A stretch of 64,000 nucleotides of DNA, taken from Halorubrum sp. 2020YC2 (GTDB lineage Archaea > Halobacteriota > Halobacteria > Halobacteriales > Haloferacaceae). Under the pieces are notes generated by a model. The model was not told where the DNA came from. It was given only the letters and a program-made list of their open reading frames with translations, and ran no database searches. Both the position numbers and the translations under genes were made by a program. Positions 7,514 to 16,373 of this stretch are shown piece by piece. The stretch lies in the NCBI RefSeq assembly GCF_018623055.1, contig NZ_CP076019.1:868001-932000 (forward strand). Reading direction: 5' to 3'. The first letter of the stretch is position 1, and each line of letters begins with the position of its first letter.

Positions 7514-8434
7514 TCAGCGGTATCCGAGTGACTCAAGCCGCTCTGTGACTAATTCATCTGAGTAGTCTTTGAATTTTGTCGGGGTCTCCTCGGTAATTGT
7601 GCGTCGGCTACCCATTTCTAATACAAACCAAGGTACCTTGACGAGTTCTGGAGAATACACTCCCCAAGGATGTCCGAACATACGCTTCGTTGGGACGGGA
7701 CCTTGCTGTTCATTAACCATATTTCCGTGATCCGCGGAAATAACAACCTTACCGTCGATGTTGTTGAGAAGATGTGATACGTATTCGAATGCTATATCGA
7801 GATTCTCGTTGTAGCCTTCCCAGAGTTCATCAATACTAATTGGCCGTAGACCGTTCCGGAACGGAATCCACGCGTTCCGTTGGCCAATCTGCTTGCGTAG
7901 TTCCAATCCCCGTTCTCCGATGAATGGGAGATGGGGCTGCATATAGTGGACGATGACGCGCTTGTTAGGGTATTCCTCATGGACCCCGCGTGCGGCTTCA
8001 GTGACCGTCTCGGGATGTGCAATTTCGAGATCCTCATCCCATTCATCTAGTAGATCAACAACGGCATGGAAAGTCCCGTCCTCGTTGAGACCTAATTTTG
8101 AAAAGTACACATTCGCGTTCACGTAGACGGTGTCGTGATACTGTCTATCCTCGAAGTTCTGCCGGAGAAATTCCTCGCTCGTGGAGCCGAGCGAAATTCG
8201 GGACTTGAGGTCACCGTCGAACGGTACCCGCTCGGCGAACATGTCGTACCGACAGGCGTCGAGGAGAATGAGCGTATCCCAGTCTTCGTCCATGACCCGC
8301 GTCCCTTCGCCGTGACGGAGGCGGAATATCGCGTTGTTCACCTCTATCGGAGCGTAGGTAGCCGCAGTCCGAACGAGATCGGCGAGCCCTCGATCGCTGT
8401 AAACGTGTTTGGCCCGCGCAAGATGATGTTTCAT
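7514..8434 (-). CDS. alkaline-phosphatase-superfamily (sulfatase-like) protein, paralogue E
   Basis: A 306-aa paralogue with LDACRYDMF, SLGSTSEEF (candidate nucleophile), HYMQPHLPFIGE, SADHGNMVNE and GHP, ending RLESLGYR. The start at 8434 (MKHHLARAKHVY) was chosen because it aligns with paralogue C and removes a 47-residue extension. A TATACTTA box about 25 nt upstream supports a leaderless message. The 5' half of this gene is clearly GC-richer than the 3' half, so the compositional boundary of the AT-rich module falls inside or next to it. It is convergent with the interrupted acyltransferase (22-nt gap) and divergent from the flippase. Confidence 0.75.
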   Translation of the reverse strand: MKHHLARAKHVYSDRGLADLVRTAATYAPIEVNNAIFRLRHGEGTRVMDEDWDTLILLDACRYDMFAERVPFDGDLKSRISLGSTSEEFLRQNFEDRQYHDTVYVNANVYFSKLGLNEDGTFHAVVDLLDEWDEDLEIAHPETVTEAARGVHEEYPNKRVIVHYMQPHLPFIGERGLELRKQIGQRNAWIPFRNGLRPISIDELWEGYNENLDIAFEYVSHLLNNIDGKVVISADHGNMVNEQQGPVPTKRMFGHPWGVYSPELVKVPWFVLEMGSRRTITEETPTKFKDYSDELVTERLESLGYR

Positions 8435-8545
8435 GCTCGGGCAGAACCACGCCTCGGATAAGTATATCGTGGATTTGCGGACTGAATCGGTGGAGTAAAG
8501 GATTCCATTGGCCCATTGGAGATACGTGGAGCTGTCGTTAGCGAC

Positions 8546-9997
8546 ATGAGACTCGGACAAACTTCCGTCGTACACTTTACATCCAGCTTCCTCGCGTCCG
8601 TGCTGGGATTCGCGTCGACGGTCTATATCGCGAGAATTCTCGGAGCGGAGCCGCTCGGCGTATATAATCTCGCAATCGGATTAGTGTCGTGGCTGGCTAT
8701 CGTCGGTAAAGTCGGATTCTCGAGGGCAATCTCGAAGCGGGTCTCAGAAGGCGACGAACAGGGCGAATACGCCGTCGCTGGGGCAACTGTCATTCTCGGG
8801 CTATTCATAGTCGTCGCCGTCGGGATAGCTCTGTTCCGCGGGCGTGTCGACGCGTACATCGGATATCCAGCGGCGGGCTACGTAATACTGATTCTGCTTG
8901 CCGTTCTCCTCAACGGGCTCGTAAACTCGCTGCTGATCGGGTTCCATCTGGTACACGTAAGCGGAGTACTATCACCGATCAGGACGGGAGGACGCGCGCT
9001 CGCACAAGTCACGCTAATTGTTGCCGGCGCGAGTACCGCGGCACTATTCGTCGGCCATATCCTCGGCTTCGTCGCCGTAATCGCGATCGGGTCCTATTTC
9101 GTTTTGAGAGAAGCGCCGTCACTCGAGCGTCCGAACCAAGAACACTTCGAAGCGTTAGTCGATTTCGCGAAGTTCTCTTGGCTCGGAAACCTCCAGTCGA
9201 GGATGTTCAGTTACACCGATATCGTCGTCTTGGGTTTCTTCGTTTCCTCCGGTTTGATAGGGGTGTACGCGGTCGCCTGGAACATCTCGCAGTTCCTCAT
9301 CCTCTTCAGCGGAACGCTCCGGTCGACGCTCTTCCCGGAAATGAGCGAAATCTCCGCTCAAGAGGATCCGCAGGCCGTTTCCCGCATCGTCGAGCAGTCA
9401 CTCACCTTTGGCGGTCTCTTTCTGATTCCCGGGCTGTTCGGAGGCGTCTTACTGGGAGAGCGGATTCTCCGTATTTACGGCCCTGAGTTCCCACAGGGTA
9501 CTGTAGTCCTGAGTATCCTCATCGTCGCCAACCTCTTTATGGGGTATCAGAATCAGTTGCTAAACACGCTCAACGCTGTCGATCGACCGGACTTGGCGTT
9601 TCGAGTGAACGTCGTGTTCGTTGCGGCTAACCTCGTACTCAACGTCGTGCTGATTTATACGTACAATTGGGTAGGTGCGGCCGTTGCGACCGCGATCTCC
9701 GTCGCAGTCAGTCTCGCACTCGCGTACCACCACGTCGACGCGCTTATTGACTTCAAAACGCCAGTCGGTGAGATTGCCAAGCAGTGGCTGGCAGGCGGTG
9801 TGATGGCTGCCGTCGTGTACGGCGGCCTCTGGACGGAACGAACCTACCGAGTTATCGGACATAACTTCGCGCTCGTCCTACTACTGGTCCTCTTGGGAGC
9901 GGCTGTCTACTTTGTCGTCTTACTCGGGCTCTCCCGAGAGTTTCGGCGCACCGTCAGTCGGAACTTACCTGCGGATATCACATTTAACCCGCGGTGA
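8546..9997 (+). CDS. polysaccharide flippase (Wzx/AglR-like, MOP superfamily)
   Basis: A 483-aa integral membrane protein with about 12-14 hydrophobic segments. The N terminus MRLGQTSVVHFTSSFLASVL.. followed by ARILGAEPLGVYNLAIGLVSW is typical of haloarchaeal polysaccharide-synthesis/flippase proteins. It probably moves a lipid-linked glycan across the cytoplasmic membrane. The ATG at 8546 was chosen over 8516 because family members start with M-R-[LI]-GQTS. Composition is intermediate between the AT-rich module to the left and the GC-rich DNA to the right. The window has a second, less similar flippase at 24989. Confidence 0.85.
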   Translation: MRLGQTSVVHFTSSFLASVLGFASTVYIARILGAEPLGVYNLAIGLVSWLAIVGKVGFSRAISKRVSEGDEQGEYAVAGATVILGLFIVVAVGIALFRGRVDAYIGYPAAGYVILILLAVLLNGLVNSLLIGFHLVHVSGVLSPIRTGGRALAQVTLIVAGASTAALFVGHILGFVAVIAIGSYFVLREAPSLERPNQEHFEALVDFAKFSWLGNLQSRMFSYTDIVVLGFFVSSGLIGVYAVAWNISQFLILFSGTLRSTLFPEMSEISAQEDPQAVSRIVEQSLTFGGLFLIPGLFGGVLLGERILRIYGPEFPQGTVVLSILIVANLFMGYQNQLLNTLNAVDRPDLAFRVNVVFVAANLVLNVVLIYTYNWVGAAVATAISVAVSLALAYHHVDALIDFKTPVGEIAKQWLAGGVMAAVVYGGLWTERTYRVIGHNFALVLLLVLLGAAVYFVVLLGLSREFRRTVSRNLPADITFNPR

Positions 9998-10178
9998 CGA
10001 ATACACGGGATTTCACGAAATCGTGACCGTCATATCGTCGGTCAATTCCGCCTCAAGAGACACACAAGCCGAAGATCAGAACGCGGAACACGGTCGCTCG
10101 CTACCGGCCCCGCTACCGTGACGGGAACCGGTCTGTCCGGTAACAAAGTATTTCCCACCCCACCGGTATCGCCTACTT

Positions 10179-10949
10179 ATGCAAGCAGTCGTACTCGCCG
10201 CGGGCAAAGGCACACGCCTCCGACCGCTCACAGACGACAAGCCGAAGGTGCTCGTTGAGGTCAACGGCACGCCGCTCATCGAAGATGTCTTCGACAATCT
10301 GATCGACGCCGGGGCGACCGAACTCATCGTCGTCGTCGGCTACAAGGCCGAACAGATCATCGACCGCTACGGTGACGAGTACCGCGACGTACCGATCACG
10401 TACACGCACCAGCGCGAGCAACTCGGCCTCGCTCACGCCATCCTTCAGGCGGAACCCCACGTCGACGGCGACTTCATGCTGATGCTCGGCGACAACGTCT
10501 TCCGCGGCAATCTCCCCGACGTAACCAACCGCCAACGAGAGGACCGCGCCGACGCCGCGTTCCTCGTTGAGGAAGTCCCCTACGAGGAGGCCTCTCGCTA
10601 CGGCGTCTTGGACACCAACGAGTACGGCGAGGTCGTCGAGGTCGTCGAGAAGCCCGACGACCCGCCGAGCAACCTCGTCATGACGGGCTTCTACACGTTC
10701 ACCCCCGCCATCTTCCACGCGTGCCACCTCGTTCAGCCCTCGGACCGCGGCGAGTACGAGCTCCCCGACGCGATCGATCTCCTCATCCAGTCGGGCCGCA
10801 CCATCGACGCGATCCGACTCGACGGCTGGCGTATCGACGTCGGGTATCCCGAAGACCGTGACCGGGCTGAGGAGCGACTCGACGAACTGAAGGCCGAAGC
10901 CGAAACGGACGATGACACGGACGCCGAAGAGGCGACGGTCGATAGCTAA
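10179..10949 (+). CDS. aglF: sugar-1-phosphate nucleotidylyltransferase (AglF-type)
   Basis: A 256-aa RmlA/GalU-like enzyme: LAAGKGTRLRPLTDDKPKVL is the nucleotide-binding loop with the activating Lys, LMLGDNVF carries the metal-binding Asp, and EVVEKPDDPPSN the sugar-site Glu-Lys. In Haloferax, AglF makes UDP-glucose from UTP and glucose-1-phosphate for N-glycosylation. The next gene is an AglM-type dehydrogenase, which fits a UDP-glucose to UDP-glucuronate step. A close paralogue lies at 62850. GGTAACAA at 10139-10146 precedes the ATG by 33 nt, slightly longer than the usual spacing of the promoter class described below. Confidence 0.88.
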   Translation: MQAVVLAAGKGTRLRPLTDDKPKVLVEVNGTPLIEDVFDNLIDAGATELIVVVGYKAEQIIDRYGDEYRDVPITYTHQREQLGLAHAILQAEPHVDGDFMLMLGDNVFRGNLPDVTNRQREDRADAAFLVEEVPYEEASRYGVLDTNEYGEVVEVVEKPDDPPSNLVMTGFYTFTPAIFHACHLVQPSDRGEYELPDAIDLLIQSGRTIDAIRLDGWRIDVGYPEDRDRAEERLDELKAEAETDDDTDAEEATVDS

Positions 10950-11081
10950 GCGTAACCAACCCACATAGCGGATCTGTTTCGTTCCTAGACCCGGCCTCAT
11001 TTTCGAAGTTCCGCAGCGTTGCGCGCGCTCCCCTTCGATTGACTCCTCATCACAAAATCACACGTACTCCGATCGAACCCT

Positions 11082-11089
11082 TTTATCAT
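11082..11089 (+). promoter_or_regulatory. conventional TATA box of the UDP-glucose dehydrogenase gene
   Basis: TTTATCAT at 11082-11089, preceded by CGAACCC, ends 24 nt before the ATG at 11113. This is an ordinary haloarchaeal BRE/TATA and a useful contrast to the GTA-N7-YATAACAA class. Confidence 0.5.
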
Positions 11090-11112
11090 CGACTCTCGAA
11101 GGGGTAGTCAAG

Positions 11113-12435
11113 ATGAACGTCTCCATCATCGGCAGCGGCTACGTCGGCACGACCGTCGCCGCCTGCTTCGCGGACCTCGGCCACGACGTCGTCAACGTCG
11201 ACGTCGACGAGTCGGTCGTCGAGACGATCAACGCCGGCGAGGCGCCGATCCACGAGGAGGGCCTCTCGGAGCTCATCGCCGCCCACGCCGGGCCGGACGG
11301 CACCGGCCGCCTCCGGGCGACCACCGACTACGCGGCCGTCCTCGACACCGAAGTCACGTTCCTCTGTCTACCGACGCCCCAGAACGACGACGGCAGCATC
11401 GACCTGTCGATCATGGAGGCGGGCGCGAGCCAACTGGGCCAGACGCTGGCCGACAAAGACGACTGGCACACGGTCGTCGTCAAGAGCACGGTCGTCCCCG
11501 GCTCGACGGCGGACACCATCACGCCAATCTTAGAACGCGAGAGCGGCAAGACCGCCGGCGAGGCGTTCGGCGTCGGGATGAATCCCGAGTTCCTCCGCGA
11601 GGGAACGGCGGTCCACGACTTCCTGAACCCGGACAAGGTCGTCCTCGGCGCGGACGACGACCGCGCGCTCGAGGACATGCGCGCGGTGTTCGACCCGCTC
11701 GTCGAGGCGGCCGACGCGCCGGTCGTCGAGACGGACACGCGCACCGCCGAGATGATCAAGTACGCCAACAACGGCTTCCTCGCGGCGAAGGTCAGCCTCA
11801 TCAACGACATCGGGAACATCTGCAAGGAGCTCGGCGTCGACGCCTACGAGGTGGCCGACGCGATCGGCCTCGACGACCGAATCAGCGAGCAGTTCCTCCA
11901 GAGCGGCGTGGGGTGGGGAGGCTCATGTTTCCCGAAGGACGTCGCCGCGATCATCGCGGCCGCGGAGGAGACCGGCTACGACCCGGCGGTGCTCAACGCG
12001 GCGACCGAGGTCAACGACCGCCAGCCGGAGCGGCTCGTCGCCCTCCTCGCGGACCACCTCGACGAGCGCCGCGACCGCGGGTTCGACGGCGCGACCATCG
12101 CCATCCTCGGCCTCGCGTTCAAGCCCGGCACCGACGACATGCGGAACTCACGCGCGATCCCGGTAATCGACGACCTCCAAGCACGCGGCGCGACGGTTAC
12201 TGCGTACGACCCAGTTGCGGCCGACAACGCGCCGAACTACGTCGACGACGTGACGTACGCCGACTCGGCCGCGGCGGCGCTCGACGGCGCCGACGGCGCG
12301 GTCGTCGTCACCGACTGGGACGAGTTCGCCGCGCTCGACGCGGAGTTCGACGCGATGGCGACCCCGGTCGTCGTCGACGGCCGACGCATTATCGAGCGCC
12401 GCGACGGGATCACCTACGAAGGGTTGACCTGGTAG
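11113..12435 (+). CDS. aglM: UDP-glucose 6-dehydrogenase (AglM-type)
   Basis: A 440-aa enzyme of the UDP-glucose/GDP-mannose dehydrogenase family: [18 protein letters not shown] is the NAD-binding loop, [19 protein letters not shown] the NAD/sugar core, and [12 protein letters not shown] carries the catalytic Cys. The C-terminal domain shows [16 protein letters not shown]. It oxidises UDP-glucose to UDP-glucuronate with two NAD+, as AglM does for the Haloferax N-glycan. Length matches the family. It follows the AglF homologue by 163 nt with its own TATA box. Confidence 0.92.
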   Translation: MNVSIIGSGYVGTTVAACFADLGHDVVNVDVDESVVETINAGEAPIHEEGLSELIAAHAGPDGTGRLRATTDYAAVLDTEVTFLCLPTPQNDDGSIDLSIMEAGASQLGQTLADKDDWHTVVVKSTVVPGSTADTITPILERESGKTAGEAFGVGMNPEFLREGTAVHDFLNPDKVVLGADDDRALEDMRAVFDPLVEAADAPVVETDTRTAEMIKYANNGFLAAKVSLINDIGNICKELGVDAYEVADAIGLDDRISEQFLQSGVGWGGSCFPKDVAAIIAAAEETGYDPAVLNAATEVNDRQPERLVALLADHLDERRDRGFDGATIAILGLAFKPGTDDMRNSRAIPVIDDLQARGATVTAYDPVAADNAPNYVDDVTYADSAAAALDGADGAVVVTDWDEFAALDAEFDAMATPVVVDGRRIIERRDGITYEGLTW

Positions 12436-12474
12436 GGATCTCCTGTGGTCGGGCCGGCCGGGGGAGCGGTCCGC

Positions 12475-13677
12475 TCAGCGCCGGTCGCGCGTCAGCACCT
12501 CTCCGGGCCCCGTCGTCTCGCCGGCGCCCAGCACGACGCCGGCGTTCAGCGAGGTGTTGATCCCGGTCTTCCCCTCGTCGCCGACGATAGCGCCCAGCTT
12601 CCGGCGCCCGGTGTCGACGCGGTCGTCCTTGACGGTCAGCCGGACGTTCTCGTCGTCGTGTCGGAGGTTCGCGACGTTCGTCCCCGCGCCGAAGTTGACG
12701 TCGCGGCCCAGTACTGAGTCGCCCACGTACGAGAGGTGACCGACCGACGCGTCGGCCATCAGCACCGAGTTCTTCACCTCGACCGAGTGGCCGACGCGGA
12801 CGCCGGGGCCCACGACGGTCGAGCCGCGGACGTAGGCGTTCGGTCCCACGTCGGCGCCCTCGCGGATTAGTGCCGGTCCCTCGATATAGGCGCCCGACCG
12901 GACCCGGGCGCCTTCTTCGACGACGACCGACCCGCCGAGGTGGACGTCCTCTTCGACGGTGCCGGCGATCTCGGTCCCGTCGTCGAGTTCCGCGAGCGCC
13001 AGCTCGTTCGCCTCCAGCAGCTCCCACGGGCGCCCCACGTCGAGCCACGTGCCGTCGTAGGTGGCCACGTCGATCCGCCGGCCGTCGCCCAGCAGGAGGT
13101 CGATCGTCGTCGTGATCTCGTACTCGCCGCGCTCGCTTTCGGGCGTGCGGTCGATGTACTCGAACACCTCCGGCTCGAACGCGTAGCAGCCGACGTTCGC
13201 GAGGTTCGTCGGCGGGTCCGCCGGCTTCTCGACGACGGCCGCCAGCGAGCCGTCTTCGGCGGTCGAGAGCACGCCGTACGCCCGCGGGTCCGGAACTTCG
13301 GTGGCAGCTATCGCCGGTGCGCCAGCGTCGGCCAGCGCGCGCGGGAGCGACGGGTCGACGACCACGTCGCCGTTGAGAACGAGGAAGTCGTCGTCGACGA
13401 CCGGCGCGGCCTGCGCGACGGCGTGGGCGGTCCCCAGCGCCTCCGCCTGCTCGACGTAGTGGACCGGGCGGTCGCGGTACGACGCGCCGATCGCCTCCCG
13501 GATCGCGTCTCCGCGGTAGCCCGTCACGACGACGAACTCGTCGACGACGTCGCGGGCGGCGTCGAACACGCGTTCGAGCAGCGAGCGGTCCCCGACCGGG
13601 AGGAGCGGTTTCGGGCGGCGGTCCGTCAGCGGTCGCATCCGAGTCCCGCGGCCGGCCGCGAGCACGACTCCGTACAT
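12475..13677 (-). CDS. glmU: bifunctional GlcN-1-P acetyltransferase / UDP-GlcNAc pyrophosphorylase
   Basis: A 400-aa archaeal GlmU. The N-terminal nucleotidylyltransferase domain has LAAGRGTRMRPLTDRRPKPL, VLNGDVV and VVEKPADPPTN. The C-terminal left-handed beta-helix (about residues 240-395) shows V.EGARVRSGAYIEGP, GSTVVGPGVRVGHSVEVKNS and NFGAGTNVANLRHD, with GDEGKTGINTSLN near the end, as in the acetyltransferase site. It makes UDP-GlcNAc from GlcN-1-P. It lies downstream of glmM on the same strand, separated by a 23-bp tandem-repeat tract. Confidence 0.93.
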   Translation of the reverse strand: MYGVVLAAGRGTRMRPLTDRRPKPLLPVGDRSLLERVFDAARDVVDEFVVVTGYRGDAIREAIGASYRDRPVHYVEQAEALGTAHAVAQAAPVVDDDFLVLNGDVVVDPSLPRALADAGAPAIAATEVPDPRAYGVLSTAEDGSLAAVVEKPADPPTNLANVGCYAFEPEVFEYIDRTPESERGEYEITTTIDLLLGDGRRIDVATYDGTWLDVGRPWELLEANELALAELDDGTEIAGTVEEDVHLGGSVVVEEGARVRSGAYIEGPALIREGADVGPNAYVRGSTVVGPGVRVGHSVEVKNSVLMADASVGHLSYVGDSVLGRDVNFGAGTNVANLRHDDENVRLTVKDDRVDTGRRKLGAIVGDEGKTGINTSLNAGVVLGAGETTGPGEVLTRDRR

Positions 13678-13721
13678 GTGAGAAGTCGACGCAGGGACAG
13701 GGTTTAGCCGCTGTGGTCGGT

Positions 13722-13813
13722 GGCGGTCGTCAGTCGCGATCTGCGGCGGTCGTCAGTCGCGATCTGCGGCGGTCGTCAGTCGCGATCTGCGGCGGTCGTC
13801 AGTCATGATCTGC
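13722..13813. repeat. four tandem copies of a 23-bp unit at the glmM 3' end
   Basis: GGCGGTCGTCAGTCGCGATC plus TGC is repeated at 13722, 13745, 13768 and 13791; the last copy differs at two bases and includes the glmM stop codon. The unit therefore looks like a duplication of the gene's own 3' end extending into the glmM-glmU gap. There are no spacers, so it is not CRISPR-like. Confidence 0.9.
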
Positions 13814-15139
13814 GGCGGCCCGATCAATGAGGTCTCGCGCCCTCTCGAACAGGTCGGTGGCGTCGTCCTCGTCGCGCGCCTCCGCCGTGATCCGCACCAG
13901 CGGCTCGGTGCCGCTGGCGCGCACGAGGAACCAGCCCGCGTCCGTCTCGGCGCGGATCCCGTCGAGCGTCGAGACGTCGTCGAACGCCTCGTCCGCGAGC
14001 GCCGCGACGCGGTTGACGATCGCTCGCTTCGAGTCGGTCCGCACCGAGTCGCGGCGGATCGGGTACTCGGGGAGGTCGTCGACGAGCGCGGCGAGCGACC
14101 CCTCGGCGCCGACCAGCGCGGTCAGGACGCAGGCCGCGAGCGGGCCGTCGGGACAGGGCGTCCGGTCCGGCCAGATCCACGCGCCGCTTGGCTCGCCGCC
14201 GAAGGCGACGCCCGGCTTCGCCGCCTCCGCGGCGACGTACGCGTCCCCGACTGGCGTGTACGTCACCGCGGCGTCGACGGCGGCGAGCGCGTCCGCGACG
14301 AGGAGGCTCGTGTCGACCGGGACCGCCACGCGGTCGCCCGGCTCGGCCTCGTGCCGGGCGAACAAGGCGAGCAGCGCGTCGCCGGCGACGAACCGGCCGC
14401 GCTCGTCTATCGCCATCATCCGGTCCGCGTCGCCGTCGTGGACGACGCCGAGGTCGGCGTCGGTGGCCGCGACGACCTCGCAGGCGGTCTCGCAGTTCGC
14501 CGCGGTCGGCTCGCTCGGACGCCCGGGGAACCGCCCGTCGCGCTGCGCGTTGAGCGTCTCCACGTCGCAGCCGGCCGCGTGGAGCGCGTCGGCGGTGACG
14601 CGCCCGACGCCGTTACCGAGGTCGACGACGACGGAGATCTCCTCGGTGATCGCGACCGACTCGCGGAGCGCGCGCTCGTGGCTCCGGCGCGCGTCGCCGT
14701 CGGTCGCCGCCTCGGCGTCTCGGCGCTTCCCGATCGCGTCGTGACCGGCGAACTCGAACGACTCCGACGCGACGATTGCGGCGATCCGCTCGTTGCGCTC
14801 CTCCTCGAACGCCCGTCCCGACGCGGTCCAGAGCTTCAGCCCGTTGTCGGGCGCCGGGTTGTGCGAGGCCGTGACGACGACGCCGGCGTCCGCGTCCGTC
14901 CGGGCGACCGCTCGCGCCACCGTGGGCGTCGCCTCGACGCCGACGTCGACGGCGTCCGCCCCGCACTCGGTGAGCCCCGCGGTCAGCGCTCGGGAGAGCA
15001 TCGGGCCGCTGTCGCGCGCGTCGCGGCCGACGACGACCGTCTCCGCGCCGTCCGTCGCGAGCGCGCGGCCGACGTCGAGCGCGAGGCCGGCCGTGACCGC
15101 CTCGCCGACGGGACCGCGAACGCCGCTGGTTCCGAACAT
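13799..15139 (-). CDS. glmM: phosphoglucosamine mutase
   Basis: A 446-aa alpha-D-phosphohexomutase. FGTSGVRG starts the protein, VVVTASHNPAPDNGLKLW holds the phosphoserine, VHDGDADRM the metal-binding loop, GGEPSGAWI the sugar loop, and LVRASGTEPLVRI the phosphate loop. It converts GlcN-6-P (from GlmS) to GlcN-1-P (for GlmU). With glmU immediately downstream and glmS at 21.9 kb, the full UDP-GlcNAc route is encoded here. It is codirectional with the TrmB-like regulator behind it. Confidence 0.92.
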   Translation of the reverse strand: MFGTSGVRGPVGEAVTAGLALDVGRALATDGAETVVVGRDARDSGPMLSRALTAGLTECGADAVDVGVEATPTVARAVARTDADAGVVVTASHNPAPDNGLKLWTASGRAFEEERNERIAAIVASESFEFAGHDAIGKRRDAEAATDGDARRSHERALRESVAITEEISVVVDLGNGVGRVTADALHAAGCDVETLNAQRDGRFPGRPSEPTAANCETACEVVAATDADLGVVHDGDADRMMAIDERGRFVAGDALLALFARHEAEPGDRVAVPVDTSLLVADALAAVDAAVTYTPVGDAYVAAEAAKPGVAFGGEPSGAWIWPDRTPCPDGPLAACVLTALVGAEGSLAALVDDLPEYPIRRDSVRTDSKRAIVNRVAALADEAFDDVSTLDGIRAETDAGWFLVRASGTEPLVRITAEARDEDDATDLFERARDLIDRAAADHD

Positions 15140-15176
15140 ACCGCGGCTTCTCAGCCCGGTGAAAAGACGTTTCGGG

Positions 15177-15980
15177 TCACAGCTGCGGGTCGCGGCCGGG
15201 GACCAGCCCCTGCGCCATGAGCCGGCGGGCGATGACGATGAGCCCGTTCCCGAACCCCTCCCCGTAGATGGCCTGCTCCTGGTTCGTCTGGGGGATGATC
15301 GAGCTCACGAGGATCGTCGAGCGGTCGACCAGGAGGAGCCGCCCCACCGCCGTCTCGTCGTCGGCCGTGTCCTCGCCCTGTAACCACTCCAACCCGGAGA
15401 TGAACGTCGTGGCGTCCGGGACGGCCGCTTGGATCTTCTCTTGGAGCGGCTCCGTCAGCGTCCCGATGACGAGGGTGATGTCGTCGTCGACCGCGTTGAG
15501 CGTCTCGACGAGCTCGTCGGTCAGGAGCGACTCGTCGGTGATGACGAGCACGATCTCGTCGCTGGCCCGCTCGATGAGCTCGCTCGCTCGGTTCTCTATC
15601 GCGTCGCTCCCGGCCATCGCCCAGATCTGCTGGACCGGCGAGGTGTCGTCCTCGTCGACGATCTCGACCGTGTCGAGGGCGTCGTGTAGCCGCTCGACTC
15701 GCTCCTCGTACTGGTCCCGGAGCGTCTCGGTGGCCTCCGCCAGCGGGACCGCGCGGAACTGCTGGGGACTCGAGTGCTGTATCTCGACTAACCCCTGCGC
15801 CTCGAGGACGCGGATCGCGTCGTACACCCGCGTCCGGGGTACCTCGGTTATCTCGCTGAGCCGCTTTGCGGTTCCGGTGTTGAGCCGCGCTAATCCGACG
15901 AAGCACCGCGCCTCGTACTCTTTCAAACCGAGTTGCTGGAGAATCTCTATCGCGTCCTCCACGTTTTCTGGTGTGTCCAT
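15177..15980 (-). CDS. TrmB-like transcriptional regulator A
   Basis: A 267-aa protein with an N-terminal TrmB winged helix (LGLKEYEARCFVGLARL, then TGTAKRLSEITEVPRTRVYDAIRVLEAQGLV), a coiled segment (LRDQYEERVERLHDALDTV) and a C-terminal effector-type domain. The ATG at 15980 gives the canonical start just before the helix-turn-helix; the longer frame upstream is not protein-like. TrmB proteins sense sugars and control metabolism; here it lies beside glmM/glmU and opposite a close paralogue, so control of amino-sugar supply is a reasonable guess. It could be cotranscribed with glmM (37-nt gap). Confidence 0.82.
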   Translation of the reverse strand: MDTPENVEDAIEILQQLGLKEYEARCFVGLARLNTGTAKRLSEITEVPRTRVYDAIRVLEAQGLVEIQHSSPQQFRAVPLAEATETLRDQYEERVERLHDALDTVEIVDEDDTSPVQQIWAMAGSDAIENRASELIERASDEIVLVITDESLLTDELVETLNAVDDDITLVIGTLTEPLQEKIQAAVPDATTFISGLEWLQGEDTADDETAVGRLLLVDRSTILVSSIIPQTNQEQAIYGEGFGNGLIVIARRLMAQGLVPGRDPQL

Positions 15981-16373
15981 GTGTCCCAACCCCCGGGGTT
16001 TCCCGGGATTCGCCCGACGATTACCCCCGGAACGGATAGGTATTGTCACTCTCGCTATGACGCTGTCGCGGTCTTCGAACGCCCATTCCTCCGTCTCAGC
16101 GGCCGATCGCCCCGGTAGCCGATGTCGGTCCGCGACGTTTGTGATTTTTGTAGTGACCGAGAGGGCACTCGAGTCTCCGGTCATCCTACAGGGAAGAATT
16201 ATATATATGCCTTCAGTCACCCGCTTAATCACAAAAGAGATAACAGGGTGCGGCACGACCGGCTACTCGCACGCAGTCCAGTTCAGTGTCCCAACCACCG
16301 TGCTGCTGCGTGCTCGTTCGGTCGCCCCGTTTCGGGGTGACCGGACCGGTCCTTTCGAAACACACTCACATCG
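15981..16373. promoter_or_regulatory. divergent intergenic region with palindromes before regulator B
   Basis: These 393 bases separate the two TrmB-like genes and contain no convincing gene. An AT-rich stretch (TTATATATAT near 16200) is a promoter candidate. Three adjoining palindromes precede regulator B: GGTCGCCCCG-TTT-CGGGGTGACC (16320-16342, one mismatch), GGACCGGTCC (16343-16352) and TTTCGAAA (16353-16360). They sit 14-54 nt before the ATG, a natural place for an operator. Confidence 0.45.

Noticed and set aside
430-8434. Annotating the five paralogues as true sulfatases
   Set aside because: The formylglycine signature C/S-x-P-x-R is missing in all, so only superfamily membership is supported.
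13722-13813. CRISPR-like array
   Set aside because: Copies are directly adjacent without spacers and derive from the glmM 3' end.
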